The notes under the pieces: generated by a model
Told to the model about the DNA's origin: nothing
The model's input: only the letters and a program-made list of their open reading frames with translations
Database searches by the model: none
Part shown: positions 46,289 through 55,900 of the stretch, in pieces
How positions within the stretch are numbered: position 1 is the stretch's first letter
How the letters are laid out: each line of letters starts with the position of its first letter
Position numbers and translations under genes: made by a program
From: Alcanivorax sp. 24
Lineage (GTDB): Bacteria > Pseudomonadota > Gammaproteobacteria > Pseudomonadales > Alcanivoracaceae
Direction of reading: 5' to 3'
Length of the DNA stretch: 64,000 nt
Assembly (NCBI RefSeq): GCF_004360225.1
Contig: NZ_SNUA01000004.1
Coordinates: 248,001-312,000, forward strand

Positions 46289-48805
46289 ATGGCCCCAAGG
46301 AGTGGGTGGGTAGGCGCGTGCCTGATGGGTGCGATACTGTTTGTCGGCGCGACGACCATGGTTCGGGCCGGGGGGGCGGATCGGCAACTGGAACAGGGTG
46401 TGGTAGAGGGTACGTTTGAATTCAACCCTCACTTTCTGTCTCTGGAAGGTGGACAATCCGCCGTAAGTCTCCAGTCCCTGGCCCGTGATCGGAAACTACC
46501 CGCCGGTGAATACCAGGTTGACGTGCTGGTGAATGGCCACCCCGTGGGGCGCATGCCCGTTACTTTCAACCAGTCGGAGGAAGCCTCCGGACTGACTCCT
46601 TGTCTCTCGGCGCGGAGCGCTGAGTGGCTTGGGATTAATTCTGCTTACTTGTTGGTTCGGGGGGTGGCGCCGGAATACAGTGGTTGTGACCTTCTTTATT
46701 TTATGGAGCAGGCCGAGGCCCATTTTCGACCGGACCGATTGGTACTTGAGCTCAGCATTCCTCAGGCGGCTCTGCAGCGTCGTGCCGCTGATTACATTGA
46801 TTCGGATGAGTGGGACCAGGGTATTACCGCGTTACGCCTGGATTATACCGTCAATCATGCCTGGAATGAGGAAGCTGATGGAGGGCGCTACCGCGACCAA
46901 TACGGAGACTTCCGCCTTGGAGTCGATTGGCGGGGGTGGCATATACGCAGCAGCCATGTGTATCAGCGCGACGACCGTGAACGGGGGAGGTGGGCGGATC
47001 GGGAGATGTACGCCTATCGGGCCTTGCCTGGAGTTCGCGGAGAGCTGACGCTGGGCGAGAGTTTTACTCGGAGCCGTATCAACGAAAGCCTCCCGTATAC
47101 TGGTATTCAGCTGCGCTCCGATACCGCCATGCTGCCAGTTTCCCAGCAGGGCTTTTCTCCGGTGATTCGTGGTATTGCACGGGGTAATGCCAGGGTCGTG
47201 GTACGTCAGAACGGATTCGTTATTTATAGCACCTATGTTCCGCCTGGTGCCTTCTCCATTGATGATCTACCTTCCTTGAGCAATGGTGACCTAGACGTTG
47301 AGATCCAGGAACAGGATGGTGAGATACGCCGATTCAGTCAGCCTTACAGTCTGGTTCCCAATCTGGTTCGGGAAGGGTTCTGGGAATACAGCCTGGTGGC
47401 GGGTCGCTATCGCAGTGATCATGGCGATGAACCTGGTTTTGTGCAAACAGAGTTGAGTCACGGTTTGCCGGGAAATGTAACCGCCTATGGCTCACTGACG
47501 ATCAGCGAGAATTATTATAATGGCCTGGCTGGTGTGGGGTTGAACCTGGGTAGGGTTGGGAGTGTCTCCGCCGATATTACCCACGCGCGGACACGCACAT
47601 GGAACGAGGATATCTGGCATGGTCAAAGTTACCGTCTGCTGTACGCGAAGGGGTTGCGACGGGGAACCAATTTACAGTTATTAGGTTACCGCTACTCCTC
47701 GGAGCGTTTTCGCACTTTCAATGAAGCCGTTCTTATGCAGGACCAAAGCGTTGTTTTAGTACCGGGTCGCAAGCAGAGAATGGAAGCCACAATATCTCAG
47801 AATCTGGGACGCTATGGATCGGCTTATGTTTCCGCCAGCCAGGAAAGCTATTGGCATAACAATAATCGCCAGAGTCTCTTTTCTTTAGGCTATAACGGGC
47901 ATGTCGGGCCTCTGAGCTTTGGGTTGACCGTCACCGATAGCCGCTATCAGGGCGCGGAGCGCGAACGACTGTATATGTTGTCCTTGAGCTTGCCACTTGA
48001 TACTCCGGTCAGTCGTGGCTATGTCGACTACCGGCTGACTGTCGATGAAGACGGCAATGCGGACCATGGAATCGGTACCAGTGGGATGCTGAGCGAACAT
48101 CCTGAATGGTCCTATGGTATCCGGGCCGGGCACCAGGAGGAGCAGAGGAGAAACAATGGTAATGCACAGCTGGCCTATGCCGGCGATCGTATCGGATTAT
48201 CCGTCGGAGCCGCTTTCGATGGTGACAGCCGCAGGCAATACCTACAGGCACAGGGCTCGGCGGTTCTGCATCAAGCCGGGTTAGCCTTTGGGCGGGGAGT
48301 TGGTGAGACTGCGTTGTTGGCCTATGTTCCGAAAGTCCAGGGTGCCAGTTTTGCCAGCGGCGCCGCCCCCGTGCGAACTGATTCCAACGGGTATGCGTTG
48401 CTACCCTATGCTCAGCCGTATCGACCGAATCGCCTACGGGTTGGCCTGGAATCCGTGGATTACGATGTGGAGGTGCCCGGTCGTTCTCAATCAGTGGTGC
48501 CAGAAAGAGGGGCAATCGCCAGAGTGGTTTTTCCGGCGCACCGAGTTAAGCGTTTCCTCGTTTCTCTGGAGTGGCCTGACGCGGAGACCTTGCCATTGGG
48601 AGCTGAGGTTCTGAACGAGCAGTCCGACGTTGTTGGCATGGTGGCCGAGCATAGTCGGGCGATGATCACCGTGAAATCAACTGATAAGGGCTGGTTTCGC
48701 GTACACCTGGACGATCGCGTTTGCCGATTCAGGATTGCTCTGGAGCGCTTGACGGCGGCGACGGAAACAGCAGTGGAAACAATATCGAAACAGTGCGAGC
48801 TGTGA
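46289..48805 (+). CDS. Fimbrial outer-membrane usher
   Basis: This 838-aa usher of the FimD/PapC type has a signal peptide (about 1-27), an N-terminal chaperone-binding domain (FEFNPHFLSLEGG), and a 24-strand translocation barrel. The barrel includes GLNLGRVGSVSADITHA and the plug/hinge SYTGIQ-like segment PYTGIQLRSDTAMLPVSQQGFSPVIRGIA. C-terminal domains end in SKQCEL. It secretes and assembles the pilin. Slightly short for the class but complete. Confidence 0.93.
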   Translation: MAPRSGWVGACLMGAILFVGATTMVRAGGADRQLEQGVVEGTFEFNPHFLSLEGGQSAVSLQSLARDRKLPAGEYQVDVLVNGHPVGRMPVTFNQSEEASGLTPCLSARSAEWLGINSAYLLVRGVAPEYSGCDLLYFMEQAEAHFRPDRLVLELSIPQAALQRRAADYIDSDEWDQGITALRLDYTVNHAWNEEADGGRYRDQYGDFRLGVDWRGWHIRSSHVYQRDDRERGRWADREMYAYRALPGVRGELTLGESFTRSRINESLPYTGIQLRSDTAMLPVSQQGFSPVIRGIARGNARVVVRQNGFVIYSTYVPPGAFSIDDLPSLSNGDLDVEIQEQDGEIRRFSQPYSLVPNLVREGFWEYSLVAGRYRSDHGDEPGFVQTELSHGLPGNVTAYGSLTISENYYNGLAGVGLNLGRVGSVSADITHARTRTWNEDIWHGQSYRLLYAKGLRRGTNLQLLGYRYSSERFRTFNEAVLMQDQSVVLVPGRKQRMEATISQNLGRYGSAYVSASQESYWHNNNRQSLFSLGYNGHVGPLSFGLTVTDSRYQGAERERLYMLSLSLPLDTPVSRGYVDYRLTVDEDGNADHGIGTSGMLSEHPEWSYGIRAGHQEEQRRNNGNAQLAYAGDRIGLSVGAAFDGDSRRQYLQAQGSAVLHQAGLAFGRGVGETALLAYVPKVQGASFASGAAPVRTDSNGYALLPYAQPYRPNRLRVGLESVDYDVEVPGRSQSVVPERGAIARVVFPAHRVKRFLVSLEWPDAETLPLGAEVLNEQSDVVGMVAEHSRAMITVKSTDKGWFRVHLDDRVCRFRIALERLTAATETAVETISKQCEL

Positions 48806-48825
48806 TGCCAGAGAGGAGAAACACT

Positions 48826-49542
48826 ATGAGCGTGGTGGCGCGTAGCGGAATAATATCCGCTCTGATATGGATGCTCGTCTCATCCACTCATGCTGCCTTC
48901 GTACTGGGAAGTACCCGGATCGTTTTCGATGAAGATGACCGGGATGTCAGTCTGGCGGTGACCAATACTTCGTCGATAGCCTATGCCGGTCAGGTGTGGC
49001 TGGACCCTTTTCCCGTGGGTGAGAAAAACGATGGTGAACCCCCTTCGTACTTCGCGGTAACGCCACCTCTTTTCCGGCTGGAGAGTGGGAAAGAGCAATT
49101 ACTTCGTTTCTTCCGTACGGAAGGTGTTTTGCCAAAGGATAAAGAAAGCGTGTTCTGGTTGAACGTTCAGGAAATCCCGCCTCAGGTGAAAGGAAAAAAT
49201 GTTGTCCAGTTTGCTCAGAGAGTGCGGATCAAACTGTTCTACCGGCCCCGGAGTATGCTCGGCACCGATTCCAGGGAGGCGGCAAGAAAGCTCGGCGCTG
49301 CTTTTTCCGGGGGCAGGCTGGCCCTTTCCAACAACAGCCCGTTTTCCATCTCCTTTATTCAGATGGTAATTAAAAAAGGCGGGAAGGAATGGTCTCTTAA
49401 GGAGCCGGCCATGATACTGCCCAAACATATGGAAATGGTGTCATTGCCACCCGGGGTCACGCCTCCATTTAAGGTTTATTTTCGTTACATCAGTGATTAT
49501 GGTGGCCACCACGATGGTCCTATCCTTGAGGTGAAAGGGTGA
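48826..49542 (+). CDS. Periplasmic fimbrial chaperone (PapD-like)
   Basis: This chaperone of 238 aa has a signal peptide (about 1-23, THAAF) and two Ig-like domains. The first begins VLGSTRIVFDEDDRDVSLAVTNTS, and the signature FWLNVQEIPP and RIKLFYRP contain the conserved strand and arginine that hold pilin subunits. GAGAGGAG lies upstream of ATG 48826. Its stop overlaps the next start by 4 bases. Confidence 0.93.
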   Translation: MSVVARSGIISALIWMLVSSTHAAFVLGSTRIVFDEDDRDVSLAVTNTSSIAYAGQVWLDPFPVGEKNDGEPPSYFAVTPPLFRLESGKEQLLRFFRTEGVLPKDKESVFWLNVQEIPPQVKGKNVVQFAQRVRIKLFYRPRSMLGTDSREAARKLGAAFSGGRLALSNNSPFSISFIQMVIKKGGKEWSLKEPAMILPKHMEMVSLPPGVTPPFKVYFRYISDYGGHHDGPILEVKG

Positions 49543-50639
49543 AAACCTTGCAATGGACCATGGGGCTCATGCTATACCTTCTGCTATTTCCGGAATTGGC
49601 GTCGGCAATCGGGTTTTGTAATGGCGGGCCTTATACGCAGACGGTCACCTTTCAGCGAGATGGTTTGTCCGTGCGTGTGCCTCAGGATGACGCAGGACAG
49701 CACGTACTGGTGATTCAGCAGGATTCCACCTATACCGGCTGCACCAGCCTCGGCCTGCTTCCCTCTGTATCCAGTACTATAAACAGCAGCTTTGGTAATG
49801 GTGGGAACAGTACTGCCCCGGCAGCGGCCGGTTTGCCAGCGGGATTCAGCGGAATAAGCGCCCGCCGCTTCCAGGTTAACGGAAACATTTACATTCAGAA
49901 TTTTTTTGAGATTATAAGCAGTAGCAGTAGCGTTTATTGTGGTCTCACCGGCGGATTATGTGATCTCAGTCTGATCGGCTTGCAAATCGGCTCTTCGGTT
50001 ACATTTCGCACTTACACAGTGCTGGTGGTCGACGGTATCAATAGCCTCATCGGTACCACGCAGTCAGTTTCCAGCTCCCTGGGGCGTCTGACCGTTACCC
50101 AAGGCCTTTTGGGGTCGATCTATGTGGACGTAAATGCAGGTCTGAACTATGTGTTCGACCGCGCCAGTTGTGACCTTGTGGATGTCTCTCAGGTGATCAA
50201 TCTGCCGACAGTGGGTAGCACGGATATCACTACGGGTGGTTTCGCGGGAAGTACGGATTTCGATATTCGTTTGAACAACTGTGTCGTACCCCGGTCGTTG
50301 TCCATCAGCACCAGCACCTTCGCCGGCTCATTGATTCGAATGACTTTCCTTCCCTCCTCGGGGCAGTTGGCTTCGGGCAGCGGCACGGATTTGCTGCCCG
50401 CTGATGCCGGACAGCCTGGTGTGGCCGGTGGTGTGGCGTTCCAGATTCGCCAGCGTGCCAGCAACGCTCCAGTAGTGTTGGATGGCGCAACTGAAATCAC
50501 GGCGCCGTTTGGTGGCCGTGATCCGGCCGATACCACCGAAATCTTTCAGTTCAAGGTGGGACTGGTGCCGGTGGCTGGGGAAACCGTGGTCCCCGGCCTG
50601 TTGAGTGGTGCGGTGACATTCGAAGTGGAATACCGATAG
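49539..50639 (+). CDS. Fimbrial tip adhesin-like protein
   Basis: This 366-aa exported protein has a signal peptide (about 1-23, LASA), a Ser/Gly-rich N-terminal domain (about 24-200) that may be a receptor-binding lectin domain, and a C-terminal pilin domain (about 205-366: FDRASCDLVDVSQVINLPTVG to VTFEVEYR). Two-domain proteins at the operon end are usually tip adhesins. The start is GTG 49539, overlapping the chaperone stop. The receptor is unknown. No terminator was identified in the 50640-50836 gap. Confidence 0.85.
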   Translation: MKTLQWTMGLMLYLLLFPELASAIGFCNGGPYTQTVTFQRDGLSVRVPQDDAGQHVLVIQQDSTYTGCTSLGLLPSVSSTINSSFGNGGNSTAPAAAGLPAGFSGISARRFQVNGNIYIQNFFEIISSSSSVYCGLTGGLCDLSLIGLQIGSSVTFRTYTVLVVDGINSLIGTTQSVSSSLGRLTVTQGLLGSIYVDVNAGLNYVFDRASCDLVDVSQVINLPTVGSTDITTGGFAGSTDFDIRLNNCVVPRSLSISTSTFAGSLIRMTFLPSSGQLASGSGTDLLPADAGQPGVAGGVAFQIRQRASNAPVVLDGATEITAPFGGRDPADTTEIFQFKVGLVPVAGETVVPGLLSGAVTFEVEYR

Positions 50640-50836
50640 TAGGGAGAGGCATTGTTACAATCCGCACGGCCAAGCCGGCCGCGATTATCACGACTATAGG
50701 AAAGGCGAGTTTGCGAGAAAATGGCGGAAATACAAGCCGCCGCCAATCACTGTCATGATCGCTGGCAAGAATGTTGGCTCCGCACCCAGTAAAGCATGGA
50801 AGAAACTTCGTGGTGGCGCCCCTGCGACTGTCGGGG

Positions 50837-52012
50837 TCAGTGAAAAGGTCGATAACGCTCAAAGAAGTGCGTAACGGTAAAAGCCAATGCGCTCAGGGCC
50901 GCCAGAAAGAGGACGACGGAGATAATACCCAGCACGGTGCCGACCAGCGTAGCCGTGCGGCCTTCCGGGTTCATGCGACCTTCATGCATGGCGCGCAGAT
51001 CTTGTACACCGAGAACCCAGGCCATGATGCCTAGAGGTTGGATCGCAAGTAGTGAAACCAGGCCGAGGGCGAGTACCGGGGAGCCGTGGTGATGGGTGGA
51101 CTGTTGAGCCTCTTCCTCGGTTGAACCTGGAGAACGATGTCGGCATCCGGAAAAAGCCGCGCCGATCAAAAGGAGCAATAGGGAAAGGGTCAGCACGCCC
51201 AGGACGCTGCCGCTGATCAAGGCGAGATCCGGCAACGGGCCTCCTGTCGGCAGCCAAAGGCTGACGATGAAGCCGTAAACCACCGGCAAGAGCACCAGAA
51301 TGCTGGCGATGAACATGAGTAGCGCGGCTTTGCGATCGCGCGACAACAGCAGCGCCGCGAGACTGATACCGACACCAAACTGAACCAGGGTCCGCAAGCC
51401 GGGTGGCACGGAGAGCATGGTTGAGCTCGAAACACCGAGAATAAAACAACCCGCCGTGAGCAGAGCCAGAATAAAGACGGTGCAGACGATGATACCGAGG
51501 ATCATGCCAACCAGGGTGCTGTCCTTTCCTGTTGTTGCCATACGGCCTTCGCGCATGGCACGCAGATCCCGGGCGCCAAGGATCCAGGCAAGCAATCCGA
51601 CCGGTGGCAGCAGAAAGGAAATCAGGCCAAGCGTCGCAATCAGAGCGCCCCGATGGGCGGGCACCCGGGATGTCCGGTCAGTGTCCAAAGTAACGGTTGC
51701 TGGAGGAGGGCCGTGCCGGACGAAGATGGCGGACATCAGCAACAGAACGGTAGAGACGCCGAGTATGCTGTGGATGCTGTTGTTGATAAAAACGCCGGTG
51801 ATCGATGGGAGTCTGAAAAACGACAGCGCTGGCGCAAGAGCGCCATAGCCCATATCCAGGAGCATCAGAACACTTGCGATCAGAACCAGAAGGGCGGGCA
51901 CGCGATAATGCCGCATGTGCTTTGCGCTCAGCGAGACCCCGACCAGGAAAGGGATCAGCAGTTGCAGAATATTAAAAGCGGTGAGGATCGACAGATCTGA
52001 ATCGGCTGACAT
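50837..52012 (-). CDS. DUF4190-like membrane protein with internal duplication
   Basis: This 391-aa protein has several membrane helices and two copies of one module: LGLISFLLPPVGLLAWILGARDLRAMREGRM (about 130-160) and LGLVSLLAIQPLGIMAWVLGVQDLRAMHEGRM (about 315-345). Each is followed by a glycine-bearing hydrophobic helix (LVGMILGII, LVGTVLGII). The family's function is unknown. AGGAGAAGGA lies upstream of ATG 52012. It is adjacent to a single-copy paralogue, so the array arose by tandem duplication. Confidence 0.75.
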   Translation of the reverse strand: MSADSDLSILTAFNILQLLIPFLVGVSLSAKHMRHYRVPALLVLIASVLMLLDMGYGALAPALSFFRLPSITGVFINNSIHSILGVSTVLLLMSAIFVRHGPPPATVTLDTDRTSRVPAHRGALIATLGLISFLLPPVGLLAWILGARDLRAMREGRMATTGKDSTLVGMILGIIVCTVFILALLTAGCFILGVSSSTMLSVPPGLRTLVQFGVGISLAALLLSRDRKAALLMFIASILVLLPVVYGFIVSLWLPTGGPLPDLALISGSVLGVLTLSLLLLLIGAAFSGCRHRSPGSTEEEAQQSTHHHGSPVLALGLVSLLAIQPLGIMAWVLGVQDLRAMHEGRMNPEGRTATLVGTVLGIISVVLFLAALSALAFTVTHFFERYRPFH

Positions 52013-52101
52013 GGAGTTCCTTCTCCTGAAAACAATAAAATCCAGGTTTCAGTGCAATATTGGCGGGCGCCGTAGCGGCGCCCGCGTCAAATGTGGCCCG
52101 C

Positions 52102-52755
52102 TTAATAGCTCCAATTAGTATTCGCCAAAGCGGCGATAAAGAACCCCACGGCGATCAAGGTAAGCACGAACAAGATAATGGCGATGATACCCAGGATCAT
52201 GCCCGCCATGGTGGTGCCACGGCCCTCCGGATCCATACGGCCTTCGCGCATGGCACGCAGATCCTGCACGCCGATCACCCAGGGGGCGATGCCCAATGGT
52301 TGGAACACCAGCAAAGAGATCAGACCGAGCGTCAGCACAAGGGCGCCGCGATGATTTGGCGCCTGAGCCAGTTGCGGGGGCACGTGGGAAAGTCCCGCGC
52401 CGGCATCCTGGTGGGTATTGCCGTCGGTCGCGGCCGGGTTCTTCTCACGACCCACAAAAGCGGCGGAGATCAACAGAAGGGTGGCGGACAGCGTGAGGAG
52501 AGCATATACGCCGCCATTGATGGCGCCGTACACCTCCCAGGACAGGGCATCGCCTACCAGAGGTATGATGAAAATCTGGGAAACAACGTTGTATCCTCCT
52601 TCCAGGAACAGCAAGACACTGGCGATGATCACCAGAGTCGAGGCTTTGCGCGCCCGCTGCATGTGGATGGCACCAAGAATGACGCCAACGACCGAGGGGA
52701 TCAGCAAGGGAAGTGCATACATCAGGGAGATCAGCGCTTGGCCTGGATCGAACAT
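52102..52755 (-). CDS. DUF4190-like membrane protein, single module
   Basis: This 217-aa paralogue of the 50837 protein has an N-terminal set of helices (about 5-110), then the same C-terminal module LTLGLISLLVFQPLGIAPWVIGVQDLRAMREGRMDPEGRG (about 147-185) and a final helix pair. AAGGAG precedes ATG 52755. The function is unknown. It is co-directional with the 50837 gene (89-base gap), probably one operon. Confidence 0.75.
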   Translation of the reverse strand: MFDPGQALISLMYALPLLIPSVVGVILGAIHMQRARKASTLVIIASVLLFLEGGYNVVSQIFIIPLVGDALSWEVYGAINGGVYALLTLSATLLLISAAFVGREKNPAATDGNTHQDAGAGLSHVPPQLAQAPNHRGALVLTLGLISLLVFQPLGIAPWVIGVQDLRAMREGRMDPEGRGTTMAGMILGIIAIILFVLTLIAVGFFIAALANTNWSY

Positions 52756-52855
52756 GGGAGCTCCTTCTCATTGAGGCGGACAATGAGCGCGATGATCGCA
52801 TAGGAATGTGGAAGGGCGCCAATCGCGCTGCCGTCGCTTTCCCATGAACTTGCCA

Positions 52856-52950
52856 CGGAGCCGCTGTGGGAAGCGAGCTTGCTCGCGAATAGTCAAAGGC
52901 TTGAGCAAACCTCATTCGCGTGCAAGCAAGCGTCCCACAGCGGCTCCGTA
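52856..52950. repeat. REP-like element (imperfect inverted repeat)
   Basis: ACGGAGCCGCTGTGGGAAGC at 52855-52875 and the mirror CCCACAGCGGCTCCGTA (ending near 52950) pair almost perfectly. The inner parts (GCGAGCTTGCTCGCGAAT against ATTCGCGTGCAAGCAAGC) have diverged. It lies between the DUF4190-like gene and the autotransporter. Confidence 0.85.
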
Positions 52951-52984
52951 GCCTCTACCGCAAGAAGGGTGACACCACGTGTCC

Positions 52985-55900
52985 TTACCAGTGTACGGAG
53001 ATCCCCAACTGGCCGAGATGCTCGTCCCCTTGATCATCCACCCGGCCCTGATAATCCAGCGACAATTCGACACGCGGACTCAGTCGTACGGCGGCGCCCA
53101 GGCGCGCCTGCAAGCGCGGATCGTTCCGGTCCGCGCCGTACACCGTGAAGGTGTCGCCGGCGTCGACGAATCGGGAGTCTTGTTCGCTCTGGGTGTCGCC
53201 AAACGGCTGGACCAGGGCCAGGCCGCCGTGGAGCCGGGTGGGATGGCGGTCTGACCGGAAGGTCCGCCCCAGATCCACGCCCAATTCCGCTTCGCCCAAC
53301 TGCAGCGTGGTTCTCTCCACCTCCAGACTGGCCGCTCCGGCCCCCGCCTCCTGGAAGCCGCTCCGCTCCAGGCGAGTCATCGCCACCTGGGCGTAAGGCC
53401 GTACGTCGGCGCGACCGGCGCTCAGATTCAGGCCACTCTCCAGTGCTACTCGTATGGCCTTGATGGTGCTGGAAGATCGCGCCTGGGTGCCGCTCTCGAA
53501 GGTGCGCTTGTGGTCCTGGCTGGTTTCGCCGTAACTCAGATCCGCGCGCAGGTAGAGGGTGCCAGTCAGATCGCGGCGGCCGTAGGCGCCCACGAACCAG
53601 CCGTCCAGATCGCCTCCGGCCTGGCGCCGGTCGAAGTCCAGACGCCCTTGGGCCCGCCCCACCGCAACGCCGACGCGTCCTGTTGGCAGAGTCCGGTCCA
53701 GCCCCAGGGTCAGGTGCTCGCCGGTCATTTCGTGGCCGGCATTACCGGTGTAGCCGTTGCGCTTTTCCTCGCTGTCCAGCGCGCCGGCCTGCAACCAGAC
53801 GCCGTTGGCCTCGTCACCGGTCAGGGTACGCTGCTCCCTGGACGCGGTTTCGCCTTGATCCCGTTGCCGCAGCCGATCACCGAACTGGCCGATCAGCCGG
53901 TCCGTGGCACTCAGTCCGGCCACCAGGGAATCGCCACTGTAGCGATCGAAGGCGGCCGGGGCCGCGCCGGTCTCCTGGGTGACGATGTCCTGATAGACCG
54001 CATGGTCCGGCGCCAGGCTTTCCACCGCACCGGCCACCGAGCGCTGGTTTCGGGTCAACGCGACACTGTCGAACGTGACGTCATTGCGGGTCAGTTCCAG
54101 CCGAACGTCGTTGGTTCCGTAGTCCAGACCGGCATCAAGAAAAGCGAAGCGGGATCGGACCGCTTCGAACTGGTCGAGGATCCCCCCATCGGCGCTTAAA
54201 ATCGTATATTCGGTGAACGGCTGGTAGTCGCCGTCGTTACCCACGTGCAGCACGGAACCGGACAGACTGGCGGTGCCGGTGACGTGGGTCAGATCGCTGT
54301 CGGTGTTGTCGGGATCGGTTTCCACCTCGTAGATGGCGCCGTTCTCGAAAGTAAGATCGCCGTCCACGGTGAGGGTGCCGATGCTGTTGCCCGGCGCCAG
54401 GGTGCCGCCGGCGGCGATGGTGGTGTCGCCGACGATACCGTCGCCACCAAGCGTACCGCCGTTGTCCACCAGGACCTGGCCGCCCAGACGGCCGCTGACG
54501 CTCAATCGGCCCGCGGCCACTTCGGTGGTGCCGCCGAAGCCGCCATTACCGCCGTTGAGTTGCAAATGACCGTCACCGGTTTTAAGAAGCGTGCCGGTGC
54601 CGGACAACTGCCCCTGGTACTCGCCATCCTGCTGCTGATCGAAAGTGACACCGCCATCGGCGAACACGGCGAGGTCGCCGTTGAAACGCTCGGCCGCCGT
54701 CACCAGTGCCCCGTCATGCACGGACCAGTCCAGGGTCGAGGAGCCGGTCAGTGTGAGGACGCCCCCGCCGTTCTTGATCAGGGTGCCGTCGGTACCGTCG
54801 AAGCCGCTGATATTGCCGGTGAAAGTGCCGTCGGTATCCTGTTCGAATACCACGTTGCCGGCGTTGGCCAGATCGCCGCGGATCGAGGTGGCGGTGCCAA
54901 ACAGGCGGCCCGCCTCGACCAAGGTGTTGCCGTAGTCGTTGTCGCCGCGCAAATGAAGAAGGCCCTCGCCGCGTTTGATCAGGTCGCCGGCGCCGGCCAG
55001 GTCTTGATTGACGAAGAATTGCTGTTGAGTGCCGACGATATCGAAACCGCCACCTTGGTCGCCCCAGGTGATCGAGCGCTGGGTGGAGAGGAACTGGCCG
55101 TCGGTCACCCGCAATACGCCGCCATTGAAGGTGAGCCCGCCGTCGGTGTTGCCCAGGTTGGCGTCGCTGGCCACGGACAACACCCCGCCGTTGAGAGTGG
55201 TGCCGCCGCTATAGGTGTTGTCGCCGCCCAGTACCAGGGTGCCGGCGCCGGTTTTGTTAACACCGTCGGTACCGGCGATAACACTGTTGAGGGTGGCGGT
55301 GTAATCCGTGCTGTCGCCACTGCCATCGCCGACACGGATTTCGCCGTCGCCGTCCGTCAGGGTCAACGTGTCGCCTTGCAGGACATAACCGTCACCGGCG
55401 AACTGCAGACCGGTGGCCTGGACGTCACCGTCGGTGTCATCCAGCGTGACGGTGCCGCCTTCACCGTTGCCGATGTTGCCGAACACAGCAAAGCCCGGTT
55501 GCGGCTGCATCGGCGCGACCACCTCACCGTCGGCGTCGGTCCAACTGGCGGTGGTGTTGGACCATGCCCCGTCACCGCCGTCCGCGTTGTTGCCACTCCA
55601 GAAGTTCAAGGTCATGCCGACGGTGTTGAGCAGATTGATCTGGCCCTGATCGTCGAGGAACTGCAGGCTCATCCCCTGTGGCTCATCGGCCAGCAGCAAG
55701 CCGCCATTGTTTTGTGTCAGAGTGCCGCTGTAATCGAACAACCGATACAGGCCCACACCAAAACCGCCGTCGTCGATCAGATTGAGTGTTGAGCCGTTGA
55801 GGGTCAGATCACCGTTGACGGTGACGCTGTCGCTTTGCCCCAGGGTATGGAAGTCCCCGCCCGGGGCGCCGAACTCGAAATCCAGCAGCGAGCCTTGTGC

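Noticed and set aside
54245-55792. 515-codon open frame on the plus strand
   Set aside because: It is antisense to the autotransporter. The repetitive high-GC passenger keeps other frames open; the protein has no recognisable domain.
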